DNA of 64,000 bases from Branchiostoma belcheri. Taxonomy: Eukaryota > Chordata > Leptocardii > Amphioxiformes > Branchiostomatidae. The stretch is from the NCBI RefSeq assembly GCF_001625305.1, contig NW_017802379.1, positions 3,682,223 through 3,746,222 of the forward strand, given 5' to 3'. The position numbers and the translations under genes are program-made. The notes under the pieces were generated by a model. That model was not told where the DNA came from and made no database searches. It saw only the letters and a list, made by a program, of their open reading frames with translations. Positions 34,481 through 51,811 of the stretch are shown one piece after another (the first letter of the stretch is position 1; the number at the start of each line of letters is the position of its first letter).

Positions 34481-37400
34481 ATGAAGATTCGTTTTAATCG
34501 ACGAATGTTCATGATGCTGTTGCTATTTTCCGCGGTAAACGGTGAGTTTTGCAGAAAGCGAAAACAAGCATGTAACGTTAACTCTCAACTCTACTCTTGA
34601 ATCTGCAACGGAGTTTTATTAAATGTTCAACGCCATAACCACGAGGAATTAATCAATGGCCATGTTTCCCCCCTTTGGGTTAATTATCAGTTTTTACACA
34701 GTAAGTTATAACTGTGTGATGGCTTAAAAATATTTTGATCCTGTTTGAGATACATTTTGTAGAGGCAGATACACTCCATTGTATTGAGAATGACAGGATG
34801 TTCTTGCTTTGTTCATGTAATTTGACTCCTTTCCTGATTAAGGAGTCCTTGCACTTAGTACATGTACTTTTTGATGACGTCATAAAAAAACTATTGCCCC
34901 TATTAGTTGTATTGAAGCCTTTTAAAACTTTTGCCAGTGGCAGGGAAATCACAATGATTCACATTACAATTTCCTCATGACAATGAATATTATTTTTCCG
35001 CCTTATTTTTCTCCAGTTGTGGCAGTGTTCATGATGAGAATGGGTCTGGACACTGGGGCACATGCTTCTCGATCCTCTCAGAGTCAGACACTCTCCAACG
35101 GAATGCTCTTTCCCCGGGAATCAGAATCCAGAGAAGTCCGGGAACTCGGAGGAATGTGGAAATTCCGGGCAGACATGTCGCCCAACAGGAATGCGGGGTT
35201 TGATCAGCAGTGGTGGGAAAAAACATTAGAACAGGTAGATTGGGTTTCATTATGGCATCATGTTGGCTTGTGATTATGTATAATAAGTAATTGACTCAGA
35301 TTAGATGGAGATGCTGAGTTCAAATCTCTTAAGCCCCAATAATGTGCATCTCTTTAAATTTTCTCATTCCACAAATTCCACAGATGTGTTATGCCTTAAG
35401 GTACGTACCACGTTGAGACCTGTCACTTTGCCCCAAAAGTGCTGTCAGCAAATATGATTAAATTTATAACTAGAGTCATGTAGAATACGTTAATATTATG
35501 CTGCAAACTGGTGCTGTTGGTCTTATGATTATGTCTATCACAATTACGTATAACCTTTTTAGGAAGTATTAGAATTAAGGCACTGATATATTTTACTCTC
35601 ACCCCAGACAGGCCCAGTGATTGACATGCCTGTACCTGCCAGCTATAATGACATCACCCAGGACAGACGGCTGAGGGACTTTGTCGGCTGGGCGTGGTAC
35701 CAGCGGGAGTTTTACGCCCCTGCCTCCTGGAAGAACATCAAACAGAGAACTGTGCTCAGGTTCGAGAGTGCCCACTACAACACCATTGTGGTGAGTTTTG
35801 TTGTTATTTTCATGCGTAATGACATTTTCAGCTTTGAGATTGATTTGTACACATTAAAAGCTATTGCCAAGTCCTTTTGTAAAACACTCTATTCCACAAT
35901 GAAAAGATGTGCATTTTAAAACCAACCAGTCAGCTTGCAATAACATGTAGTACAATTTGCATGTATAACTATAAGGTGCAATACATATAGATCTGGTTTG
36001 AAAAATTCATCTACTTGATTCTTGTTCTAGGAAGGGAACAGAAGCAAATCTAACAGTTCCTTTATTTGCTCCAACTGTTCAGGCCACTTTTCACAATGCT
36101 TTTCTTTGCAATTCCAGTGGCTTAATTCTAAGGAGATTGTCAGACATGACGGTGGACATCTTCCATTTGAAGCGGATGTTTCCTTGGTTCTGAGATACAA
36201 CGTTCCAAACACCCTGACAGTGGCTGTGAACAACACCCTGACTCCTCACACCATCCCACCTGGGACCATCCAGTACATGGATGACCCTGACAGGTGATCA
36301 CAGATTCAAACTTGCTTTTCTGTCGGATGACTATCAGAAAGCGAGGTCTTTGCCAGTGTTAACCTGCTGGATAGGGCTGCCTTGAGATACAGAGTGAAGG
36401 CCAGTACTACAAGCCAACTACTGCCAACACCTCTGTGACAGGGACAACAGCACCAGAATAATCTTATCCTGGATAGTGAGTGAAGGCCTGTATCAATGAA
36501 TTATATAACGAATGAGTCAAACAATGAAAGAAAGGAGAAAGAAAATAAGGAAGTACACATATGACATGTTTACATTAGGCACCTGTAAGAATATAGTATA
36601 ATGAGGATTTCTTGTGTATTTTTCCCCTAAGGTACCCTCCAGGCTACTTTGTACAGAACTTGCAGATGGATTTCTTTAACTACGCAGGAATCCAGCGTCC
36701 TGTCAAACTGTACACCACTCCTTCTGTCTTCCTGGATGACATCACAATCACCACAAATGTACAGGGATCAACTGGTAAAATATCACATAATCAGCTACTG
36801 TTACACTTGTTAAAATGACAGATAATGACAGACATATTTTCTTCATATCACAAGACAAGTCATCTAACTTTCAGCCTTTAAAAGGTTGAGCAGAAGACAT
36901 AATAGTAATTAAGGTGGTGGTGAAACATATTGTTTTTACCTCTTCTTCTTCTCCAAACAAATAAAGTTAATGACCTGGACCAGACGTCTTTCACCATGGT
37001 GACTAGCATTGTAGCTGACACCCTGTGGTGTTGGGTTTACATTATGTAGCAGGACAGAGCTAGAGTGGCTGCTCACTATATATTATATTATATGAATCTG
37101 TTTTAGTAACAATAAACATAACAGTAGTTTGTTAGGCTAGACATCATGCATAGAAGGTGAACATTATGCATTTGCAAATGTTACCTTTCTAGTTCACATA
37201 ATTATTTTTCTTCACTCTATATCCTTTTACAGGTTATGTAAATTTTGACTGTGTCATCAAGGGAAACAGCAGTGCAGTTCCAGTAACAGTGGACCTTCTC
37301 GACAAGACTGGACAACTGGTAGCCGCAGTCAAGGGCAGTGGAAAGGGTCAAGTCAAGGTCGCTGATGTGAAACTATGGTGGCCATTTACAATGAGCAGTG

Positions 37401-40400
37401 ACCCAGCATATCTATACACACTGAAGGTACATAGGTGGGATTTTTCCAAATCTTTCAACACGATCATACAATGTAATAAACTTGCCACAGTATACTACTT
37501 GTATACCAGTAGTATACCATACTTTTGGAAATGCCTCCATTTGGAAATGCCAACATTCATTGGTCTGTCATCCATAAAAAATGTAACAGTTATATGTATA
37601 ACGTTGTCTATTGCAATTGTATTGAGCTTGAAAATTGTTGAAATGTTCTTGTCATTGATAGACTTGTTCTGCAGTTCTTAGGTAGTTTGTCAGGGGGCAT
37701 GGATGAACTGCTCATTGTGTACGTGTTACAGTTTACCTTCTTGCCATTCTGACCACCAGGTGACAGTGATAGGCAGTGCAGGACAACCCGATGTATACAG
37801 GTTACCTGTTGGGATTCGAACAGTGCAGGTCACCAGCAAACAGTTCCTCATCAATGGCAAACCGTTTTACTTCCGAGGCTTCGGCAAACATGAAGACTCA
37901 GATGTAAGTAACATTACTGTACAACTTTTTTTGCTCAAGTCAGTTATTTTAGTACCTTTTCTGTAAGGAATCATGATGTCCATACATGTACCACTTTCAG
38001 CAGTATGGCTATATTGTACATTTTCAAACTTTACTTGCACAAATGTATATGTACAAATTCACATGTACAAACTCTTCACATTCTTTTGTTGTCCAACATG
38101 CAACATATACTCGGTTGGGTTAAGGCGGCCTAGGCTGATATTCATGTTCGAGTTCGGGCGTGTGTCTGCACGATGGCCACAGGCATGTTTCGAACCCGAA
38201 CCATGTTCCACCATGTTCGATATGACGTCATTCGAATAGAATGCATGTTCGAATTCGGGGTAACTCGCGGTCATTTGTATGTTTCCCCTGTAAACCCGCG
38301 TTGTTACGCATTTTATTCACGGACTATGACATAAACGGCTTTACGCGCAGCTGAAAACAGCATAATTGATCTTTAGAGTAACCCATGTTTACGTATTATC
38401 ACTTTTTTATCAAAATTGTCCGAGGCTATTTTGCATATAAGTCGATATTTTTTAACTGTGGCGATTTTTAAACGAAAAATGACAAAAAAATAGCTGTTTC
38501 TGTCGTTTTTGGCCCAAAAAACAATGTAAATGTCTTTTAACACAAAATAGCCTCGGACAAAAATAATAAATAGGGGGTTGGCTTTCTACTTGTAAAATAT
38601 CACGATGAAAGGTGTTGTTACCGCTTGCGCGTAAAGCCATGAAGTAAACAGCTTTTTTTAACCAAAATGTTGATTTTTAACCCAAAAATCCAGAAGTAGT
38701 AAAAACAAAATAACCTTTATTCAATGTGTTTCAAGTACTACTAGAACTGTGTGAAGTTTAGTTGTGGTGCGACCAAGGTATCAAAAGTTACAGGCATATG
38801 TATGAAATATTACTCATAGTTTGCCATAGGCTGCCTTAACCCAACCGAGTATTTTTATATCCACACCGGGTGTGTCAATAGCTATGTACGTATACAAGAT
38901 TAATTGACTGAAATGTATCCGTTCTCAACGGGAGGTCAGTTTAAGGTACAAAAGTAATCCTTAGGACTTACAAAACCTCCTTGATGGTAATTATTGAGAT
39001 AATAGAGCAATACTTGGGTAGATGAACTATCATATATTAAAATAAATAATAATGCCCCCCTGCAGATCAGAAATGGNNNNNNNNNNNNNNNNNNNNCCAA
39101 AAATCCAGAAGTAGTAAAAACAAAATAACCTTTATTCAATGTGTTTCAAGTACTACTAGAACTGTGTGAAGTTTAGTTGTGGTGCGACCAAGCTATCAAA
39201 AGTTACAGGCATATGTATGAAATACTAATCATAGTATGCCATAGGCTGCCTTAACCCAACCGAGTATCTCTTATTTTTCTGTACAGATAAGAGGCAAGGG
39301 TCTTGACTACCCACTGATTGCCAAAGACTTTAACCTGATCAAGTGGGTTGGTGCCAACTCTTTCCGAACCAGCCACTATCCATATGCAGAAGAGATCATG
39401 GACATGTGTGACCAGCAGGGCATCGTGGTCATAGATGAATGCCCTGCCGTGGGACTCAAGACAAGGTCAATTTCTTAGTCTAAGATCAGAACAGTTGATT
39501 GGTCACATCAGTACTTAGTGTAATTGAAGCAAGTAACGTGGCCTGTCCTTGGTGCTGATTGGTTCATTGGCACTCACTTCAAATGAAGTAACCTGGTCTG
39601 TCCTTGGTGCTGATTGGTTCATTGCCACTCATCAAATATAAAGTATCATGGTCTGTCCTTGGTGCTGATTGGTAACATTTCCAGTCATTGGAAGTAACAT
39701 GGTCTCTCCTTGGTGATGACCTACTAATGATGGATCATGAATAACTTATGAATGTAATTTTTTGTCTTTTCAGGGAGAACTTCAGCAACCAGACCCTGTC
39801 ACACCACAAGGACGTGATGACAGAGCTTGTCAGAAGGGACAAGAACCGCCCCTCTGTGGTCATGTGGTCGGTAGCCAATGAACCGGCTTCCCAGCTTCCA
39901 GAGGCAGAGTACTACTTCAAGTAAGTGATGACAATGGAGAAGGTGTCTTGAATTTGCACTTTTTTTCACTGAAATTATAGTGTAAGATTCTAACTGCTTT
40001 TTCTATTGGTAAGTGTAGAAATCTTTTAGAACCTGAAACAGTTTTGATGAAATTTCTTAAGCAAACTATTGCAAATTATGCATCTATTACATGTTTGCCT
40101 CACCATGCACAAATTTACAGAAAGTTTACAGAAATACATAACAGTTGACTGTAGTACTTAGACTTTATAACATTGATTTCCCCATGTCGTAGGACTGTGA
40201 TTCAACACACCAAACAGGCAGACAGTACCAGGCCAGTCACTCTTGTCATAAACAAGGCTTTTAATAAAGACAAAGGGGTAAGATTGTAAAAGCTAACTGC
40301 AAACAGCCTCTCACTGCTCTCTTAATCAGCAATGGTCACTGCCTTTTTGGTGGACTTACACTAATTCTGCTGCTTCCAACTGCTCTTTGGCAGACTTTGC

Positions 40401-40723
40401 TACCTATTGGTGACATGACTCCATGATTTCAACTGTAACATATGGCAACACCATCCCTTATAATTCTGCTGGCTTCAAATCCTTTGTTGAACTAAATGTC
40501 TACTCTTGGCTATCTAAAACTGTCAGCTGAAAATGTGCTCAATCATAATGGTAGGTGATTTTGATGATTCTATGATGAAAATTGTTGCATTGTACAGCTA
40601 CCAATATTTGATCTGGCTTGTAAAATTAGGAACTAAGACATCCTGTTTGTTTGTTTGTTTCTTTCTTTCTTTCTTTCTTTGTTTGCGCAGTTAAGTCATA
40701 GTCTTTTGAGCCCGACTGACAGT

Positions 40724-40758
<35 letters not shown>

Positions 40759-42882
40759 AGTAATACCAGTATACACTCACTATGCATGTTAAGTACACAA
40801 GTAGAGGTTCTCATAGTATCTGTACCCATCTCCAGGGCCAGTTTGCTGACGTTGTGTGCCTGAATAACTACTACTCCTGGTACCATGACATGGGTCATCT
40901 GGAGGTTATCCAGTACCAGGCTAAGTACAACCTGGAACAGTGGTACCAGACACACCACAAACCCATCATACAGACTGAGTATGGGGCTGACGCTATAGCT
41001 GGACTACACATGGTATGGAACACACAGTCAATGAAAGTCAAGAATCTTCAAAATAGCTTTAAGTAGTTTACAGACAAAATGCACGGAAGATGAATTGTGA
41101 GAGTATGGCATCTGCATGAGTATGAATACTTTCCATATGAAGGAAGAGTTCATTTCTTTCCAACACAAAAGATTGGATCAACTCAGATGAACTTTCATGC
41201 TAATGTAAGAGTACTGTCCAGTTTGAGTCTGGTAGACCTGAGCTTGAACTTGGTACTATATATACAGTATCTATATTCTATTTCTATCAACGTTTGCCAC
41301 CAACTTAAGATATTTTACCATTTTCACATTTTCACATACTGTAAATTGTGAACTTTTCATGTTTCAACTTTGAAGTTCAAAATTCAGACTCACCTTCCCC
41401 CCTACTGCAATCTAAGCATTTAACTTTACAATCTCTCCCCAAAAGGACCCACCCCTGATGTTCAGTGAGGAGTACCAACAGGAAGTCATGTTCAACTACT
41501 TCAGCGTGTTTGACCAGTTCAGACAGCAGTACCTGGTGGGGGAGATGATCTGGAACTTTGCAGACTTCATGACTGCACAGAGTAAGTGGAATGAATTATC
41601 ACTGTTACAGAAATGTACATGCATATGACCATTCTGAAGCTTCCTAAGGCCACAGTAATTTATTTCCTCGGTTCTCTTACAATTTGAGGTGAAAATAGAG
41701 AAAGAGAACATCATGAAAGCAGAGGCTGGGGGTGGGTGAACATCAATCTGGCTATGTGATCAATAATGATCACCAGAACATGTCTCCATATTGTTTTTCC
41801 AGTTTGGCATATCTTAAATTCATGTGAAAATCTTTTTGTTTTCTAGTTTGGTTTAATGTCATTAGTGTCATAAAATTCATGACTTAGTGTATGATTTTCA
41901 GTTAGATACTACACTTATTGCTGCAATCTTTGAGAAACTACAGTTGTCAACCCAGGAGCTAGAGTTTGCTTGCAAAAAATGGGGGCTGAAAGTTAACGCG
42001 GCTAAGTGCAAAGTCATTTCCCCTGAGTTAGACGAGGATGTAAGCATAGAGGGTTCCACGGTTGAAAAAGTTCAAGATTTTGTATTTTTAGGAAGTGTTA
42101 TTCCTGGTACAACAAGCGATGTCAAGAGGCGAGTTGCCCTTGCTGCTTCTGCCTTTGGCAGACTCAGGAAAACAGTGTGGAATAGGTCTGATGTCAGTAG
42201 GCACCTCAAAACCCGTCTGTTACATGCCCTCATTTTCCCAATAGCAACTTATGCTTGTGAGACATGGACATTGAAAAAAAGTGATGAACAACTCCTATTG
42301 GCTTTTGAAATGAGATGCCTGCGGGCTATCCTGAATGTCTCATGGAGAGACCACATCAGAAATGAGGAAATCCGAGCCATGCTGGGAATGGAAAATACCA
42401 TAATCGACGATATTCGTAAAAGAAGGCTGAGGTGGTTTGGTCACGTTCAGAGGAGACCCCCAGACTCTTTGGTGTATGGGGCCTACCATCAGGATTTCAC
42501 AAACCCCAGACCTAGAGGTAGACCCCCTAAAAGATGGCGGGACCAGATAGTACAGGACACGGGGTGGTCCCTCAAGTACGCTGAACGAAAGGCTAAGGAC
42601 CGTGATGCCTGGCGGGAAAAAATGAAGAGGAGCAAGGGGCCAGTCCTGGCCTAAGCATTTAGGCAGGCAGGTAGGCATATACAAGACCTTAAGTTCAGGA
42701 AACTTCAAGTTTCAGTAGTGTCTTCTGATGCATACATGCTTTCTCATTCTGCAGCTACAACCAGAGTCGCTGGGAACAAGAAAGGTATATTTACCCGCCA
42801 GAGACAACCCAAGACGGCAGCCTTTCTGCTGAAGGAGCGTTACTGGAAGTTGGTCAATCAGACTGGACCAGGGAACCACTGA
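34481..42882 (+). CDS. GUSB: Beta-glucuronidase, lysosomal glycoside hydrolase family 2
   Basis: Thirteen exons: 34481-34541, 35017-35234, 35608-35790, 36118-36293, 36632-36774, 37233-37426, 37760-37903, 39287-39465, 39774-39920, 40193-40277, 40836-41012, 41446-41581, 42755-42882. All are GT-AG and in frame, giving 656 residues plus stop against 651 in human. The N-terminus is hydrophobic ([10 protein letters not shown]), consistent with a signal peptide for lysosomal delivery. Early sugar-binding-domain motifs are [23 protein letters not shown] and [16 protein letters not shown]. The TIM-barrel part shows [27 protein letters not shown] and IDECPAVGL. The catalytic acid/base Glu is in SVANEP (about residue 469) and the nucleophile Glu in IIQTEYG (about 558). 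Both are intact. It removes terminal glucuronate from glycosaminoglycans. Introns carry a DNA transposon, an N gap, a tandem repeat and a LINE. Confidence 0.97.
36930..37190 (-). repeat. dispersed repeat R1, copy 5 (inverted), GUSB intron 5
   Basis: Inverse of R1: AAACATATTGTTTTTACC, TTAATGACCTGGACCAGAC, CACCATGGTGACTAGC, GTTGGGTTTACATTATGTAG and GCAAATGTTACCTTTCTAG. The middle is more diverged than in other copies. Confidence 0.8.
38110..38849. mobile_element. inverted-repeat DNA element, GUSB intron 7
   Basis: Terminal inverted repeats CTCGGTTGGGTTAAGGC (left, about 38110) and its exact inverse ending at about 38849, each followed or preceded by TA, suggest a TA target duplication as in Tc1/mariner-type elements. 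About 740 bp, no transposase frame. The inner part is AT-rich with internal inverted segments. The right-hand 170 bp recurs at 39097-39268. Confidence 0.75.
39077..39096. other. assembly gap (20 N)
   Basis: Twenty N. The true length is unknown. It lies in GUSB intron 7 and does not interrupt coding sequence. Confidence 1.
39097..39268. mobile_element. partial second copy of the GUSB intron 7 element
   Basis: Nearly identical to 38683-38849, including the right terminal inverted repeat and the following TA, with a handful of substitutions. The left part is cut off by the N gap. It ends about 18 bp before the exon 8 acceptor. Confidence 0.8.
39532..39720. repeat. 55-bp tandem repeat, about 3.5 copies, GUSB intron 8
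   Basis: AGTAACxTGGTCTGTCCTTG, then GTGCTGATTGGTTCATTG, starts at 39532, 39587, 39642 and 39693. The period is 55, 55 and then 51 bp. Confidence 0.9.
40660..40759. repeat. microsatellites (TTTC)n and (TAG)n, GUSB intron 10
   Basis: A CTTT-type run at about 40660-40682 and a GTA-type trinucleotide run at about 40724-40759, upstream of the exon 11 acceptor. Confidence 0.93.
41905..42700 (+). mobile_element. RTE-like LINE fragment in GUSB intron 12
   Basis: An open frame to the stop at 42654 encodes the end of a non-LTR reverse transcriptase: [84 protein letters not shown]. It begins just downstream of where the catalytic YADD box would be, so it is 5'-truncated and lacks endonuclease and catalytic residues. 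It is inserted in the sense direction of GUSB. The frame has no stops, and AGGCAGGCAGG after it may be the short tail typical of this group. Probably a recent insertion. Confidence 0.9.
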
Positions 42883-44721
42883 ATGAACACCAAGTCAACC
42901 TTTTCACAATGTCTTTCTCCCAAGCCATAGCGCAAGACACATGTGAATTTGAGTATCCCTCTTCATCTGAAAAAACTTTATGTATCTATTAGACTAACAA
43001 CTTGGTTTGGAAAGAATCTATGGGAATTTTCTCTTAGGCCATCACACATAGCTGACTATGGCCTTCTCACAACCATGGTTGGGAGTTAGGCATAAGTAGC
43101 TTCTTTAGCAGTCTCTATGAGGAAGGCTTAGTAGGATTATAGTGTTTTTATGGTGTATGATTTCTATTTGTATTCAGTATTTTGACAATCAAATTTTTCT
43201 AAGGTGCAATCAGAGGAGCGAACTGGAGCTAGTATTAGCTTTCCAGTAGGGAGTCTTTGGAAAAAGGAGCTGCATACAAGTCATTTTGACTGAATAAAAT
43301 ATTTATTCATATTCTTCACATGTTGCAAGTTATACTTTTGCACAACTAACTATTTCAGTTTTTTTGTTGCTCTGAACTTTCAATAATTTCCCTTTAATGT
43401 GCCTTTGGAGGATACCAAACAATACACCACATTTATGGCATCTGTATTCCACAAAATGATAGTAGTAAAAATCATCATGTAACATATGTTTATCGAAAAA
43501 GCTAAAGATTCATAGGATTATACAGTGACCATTTTTTCAAATCAATTTGGAAAACCTAGGCAGCTACACATATATTGTAATCATCCAAGCTTCTGCATTA
43601 ATTTTTAAACAAATGATAAATTCAAGGAAAACATGCACTATAACAGTAATCAACATCACCTGAGCCAAAGTACTGGTGTAGAGATATCATTTTCCTTGTT
43701 ACATTATATAAAGCATTTATTTTCTACAATATATTGATCAATGACTGGCTGACAGTTCCACTGTGGACAGTATTCTCCACCTCCTGATATGTGTAACAAG
43801 TTATGACAGAAAGCACCACAATATGCTTTTACATGCGTATCTGTTTTCCATTAACGATTTTTGCGGTGACAGTATTAAGCTAAGTATGCATGGTGCAATT
43901 GATAAATTTCTAATATGTACATTTGTTTATACTTTGATAATGTTGATAAATACATTTGTAATAGATTGCAAATGTCTAATAAATTGTCAAAATACAACAT
44001 TTGTAAGAGATGCCTTATTTACATGTACATGATCAAATGAAAAGATGAAATTAAACAGTATCAAATTTCAAGCAGTACTTTGTGATGGCTTCATGTTTTC
44101 CATTTTTTTATAGTATATAGTTACGGGTACCTTCACAATTTTTCTACAACAGTATGGTTATGATACTCACACTTTTTGCAATTGAAGAATTAATCTAATG
44201 CAGCAGGTAAAATACTGTGTTGTGAACATAATTATTATTCACTATAACTACTTTCCACCATTAACAAAATTCACAAAACAAGTCACCTGGCTAGTCTTCT
44301 AGTGTAGTCTTTGCATTGTTTCATTAACAAAATCTTATTTCCAGTTCTTAATGTCAGTGTACAATACTGTTATGTGATTATTTAACAGTTGAATGTCTGT
44401 TGAAGTCCTGCATTCCTGTGCAAGTTGCCACCACTTCAAGTACTAGTAGCAATCTGAAATGAAAACACAACCATAAAGTTTGTAAAGATGAGACCCAATA
44501 ATCAAAGGACACCCTAAGTGGTAGACTTAGAATAATCTCCTTTTTGAGTTTCCATTCTTGTACTACAAATGATTTGTTACAAGACTCGTGTTAGTACATG
44601 TATATACTATGTTGTTTATCAAGCAAACATATACATGTACTATTACTACTATAGATTGTTAAATGTATAACTTACATTGTAATAGCCAAATAGGTCAGCA
44701 GAAGATAAGTGATACAGTACC
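42883..44721. other. 3' untranslated and intergenic sequence between GUSB and MAPK7
   Basis: AT-rich, no protein motif. It should hold both convergent 3' untranslated regions, with overlapping poly(A) signals at 43293-43307. Confidence 0.6.
43293..43307. terminator. overlapping poly(A) signals on both strands
   Basis: AATAAAATATTTATT is palindromic. It carries AATAAA for GUSB on the plus strand (about 410 bp after the stop) and AATAAA for MAPK7 on the minus strand (about 1.4 kb after the stop). Use by MAPK7 is inferred. Confidence 0.55.
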
Positions 44722-50530
<5,809 letters not shown>

Positions 50531-51811
50531 ATGAGCGGTTCTTCCGATCACGAGTCTACATCCGACCCTGGGACCAGCGGTTCTTCCAGCGGCACCAGTA
50601 CCCCCAGTCTGGAGCAGGAGGATTCCAACCCGCCTCCTACAACCACCGGGCTAGACATCACCAAGGAGGAAGAAAAACTCAACCACAACAGTTTAGAGCA
50701 GCTAGACCCCAACAGGAAAACTCCTGACTTGGAACAGGAGCATGAACATGTACTGCTGAGAAAGGCAACTCACAAACTCTCTGAGAAGAAGAGGAGAAAA
50801 GCAATTAACAAAAGATATGATGACCTGAAGAGCCTGTTGCCTGGCATGAAGGGACTGACTCACAGCAAGCAAGTCATATTGAAGAAAGGTGTTGTTTGTT
50901 TGTTTGTTTGTTGTTTTTGCTGTGAAAAACTTGAGCATGCAGTGCCCTTGTTGCCTTGTTTAGAAAGGCCATAGACTATAAAGTAATACAAAAGTTTGAA
51001 GCAACAACATTCTCATGCCAGTTTTGAAATAGACAAATTTAAAGAAAAAGTTAACGATTTAGTAGATTTAAGTTCACATAAATTTAAGAAAGGACTGTAA
51101 AGCCTGTAGTAGCCCTATACAGTATTTCAACTTGTATGATAGTGACCAACATCAGAGACTCTTGTTCTGTTTTACATTTTTCCGTACCATATGAGCAAAA
51201 AAAGCAATACTAGTACCATTCATTAAGTAAACAGTGTGTAATGTATCATATGTTTCGGCAGAACACACCAAAACTATAAATATATGTTCTGTCCTTACAG
51301 CTTTCCACTATGTTGAGAGCTTGAAGGCTGACAGTCGACTGAATCAGGGAGTGATAAGAGAGTTGGCCATTGAGAGGGAGAGGAACATCGCACTAGAGGC
51401 AGAACACAAACATTGGCAGGAGAAACTACAACTTCTCAGGTGTGTATGTGACTTGCAAATTATAAGTGTGGCTACGACGTAGATGTACCAAACCAGCTGA
51501 TAATTTTCCTTTTGAAATATTATGAATAGAAGAAATCAAAACAAGCTGCTGATTTTCCATAGGAGCACATTTCAACTGCTAGGACTGCTTTCTGTAATAG
51601 AATTACAGACATGTTGCTATCCTCATTTTAACTATAAGAAGCTGTTGCAATGCATGGAACCAGTAAAGTACTTTGTGACTGTTTTGTACCTTGAATTATC
51701 CAGTATTATGCCATGACTGATTGTTGGATTTTCCCTCACAGACAGCAGAAAGGTTTGCCACCTCTAACACCTGAGGAGCTACAGGGGGTCATGTCAGGTG
51801 CCATCTCATAG
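50531..51811 (+). CDS. class-B bHLH-zipper transcription factor, family member not identified
   Basis: Three exons, 50531-50888, 51301-51439 and 51742-51811, GT-AG and in frame, 188 residues. Residues 1-70 are low-complexity Ser/Thr/Pro/Glu. The basic region HKLSEKKRRKAINKRYDD (from residue 81) has His81, Glu85 and Arg89, the H-E-R signature of CACGTG-binding class B proteins. Helix 1 and loop read LKSLLPGMKGLTHSKQ, helix 2 VILKKAFHYVESLKAD, and a leucine-rich coiled coil runs to about residue 166. A short tail ends LPPLTPEELQGVMSGAIS. It is not MAX, MLX, MYC or USF as I know their sequences. It probably dimerises through the zipper on E-boxes. The frame is open upstream to 50378, so an earlier ATG cannot be excluded. 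The ATG at 50531 follows a likely untranslated stretch. Confidence 0.85.
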
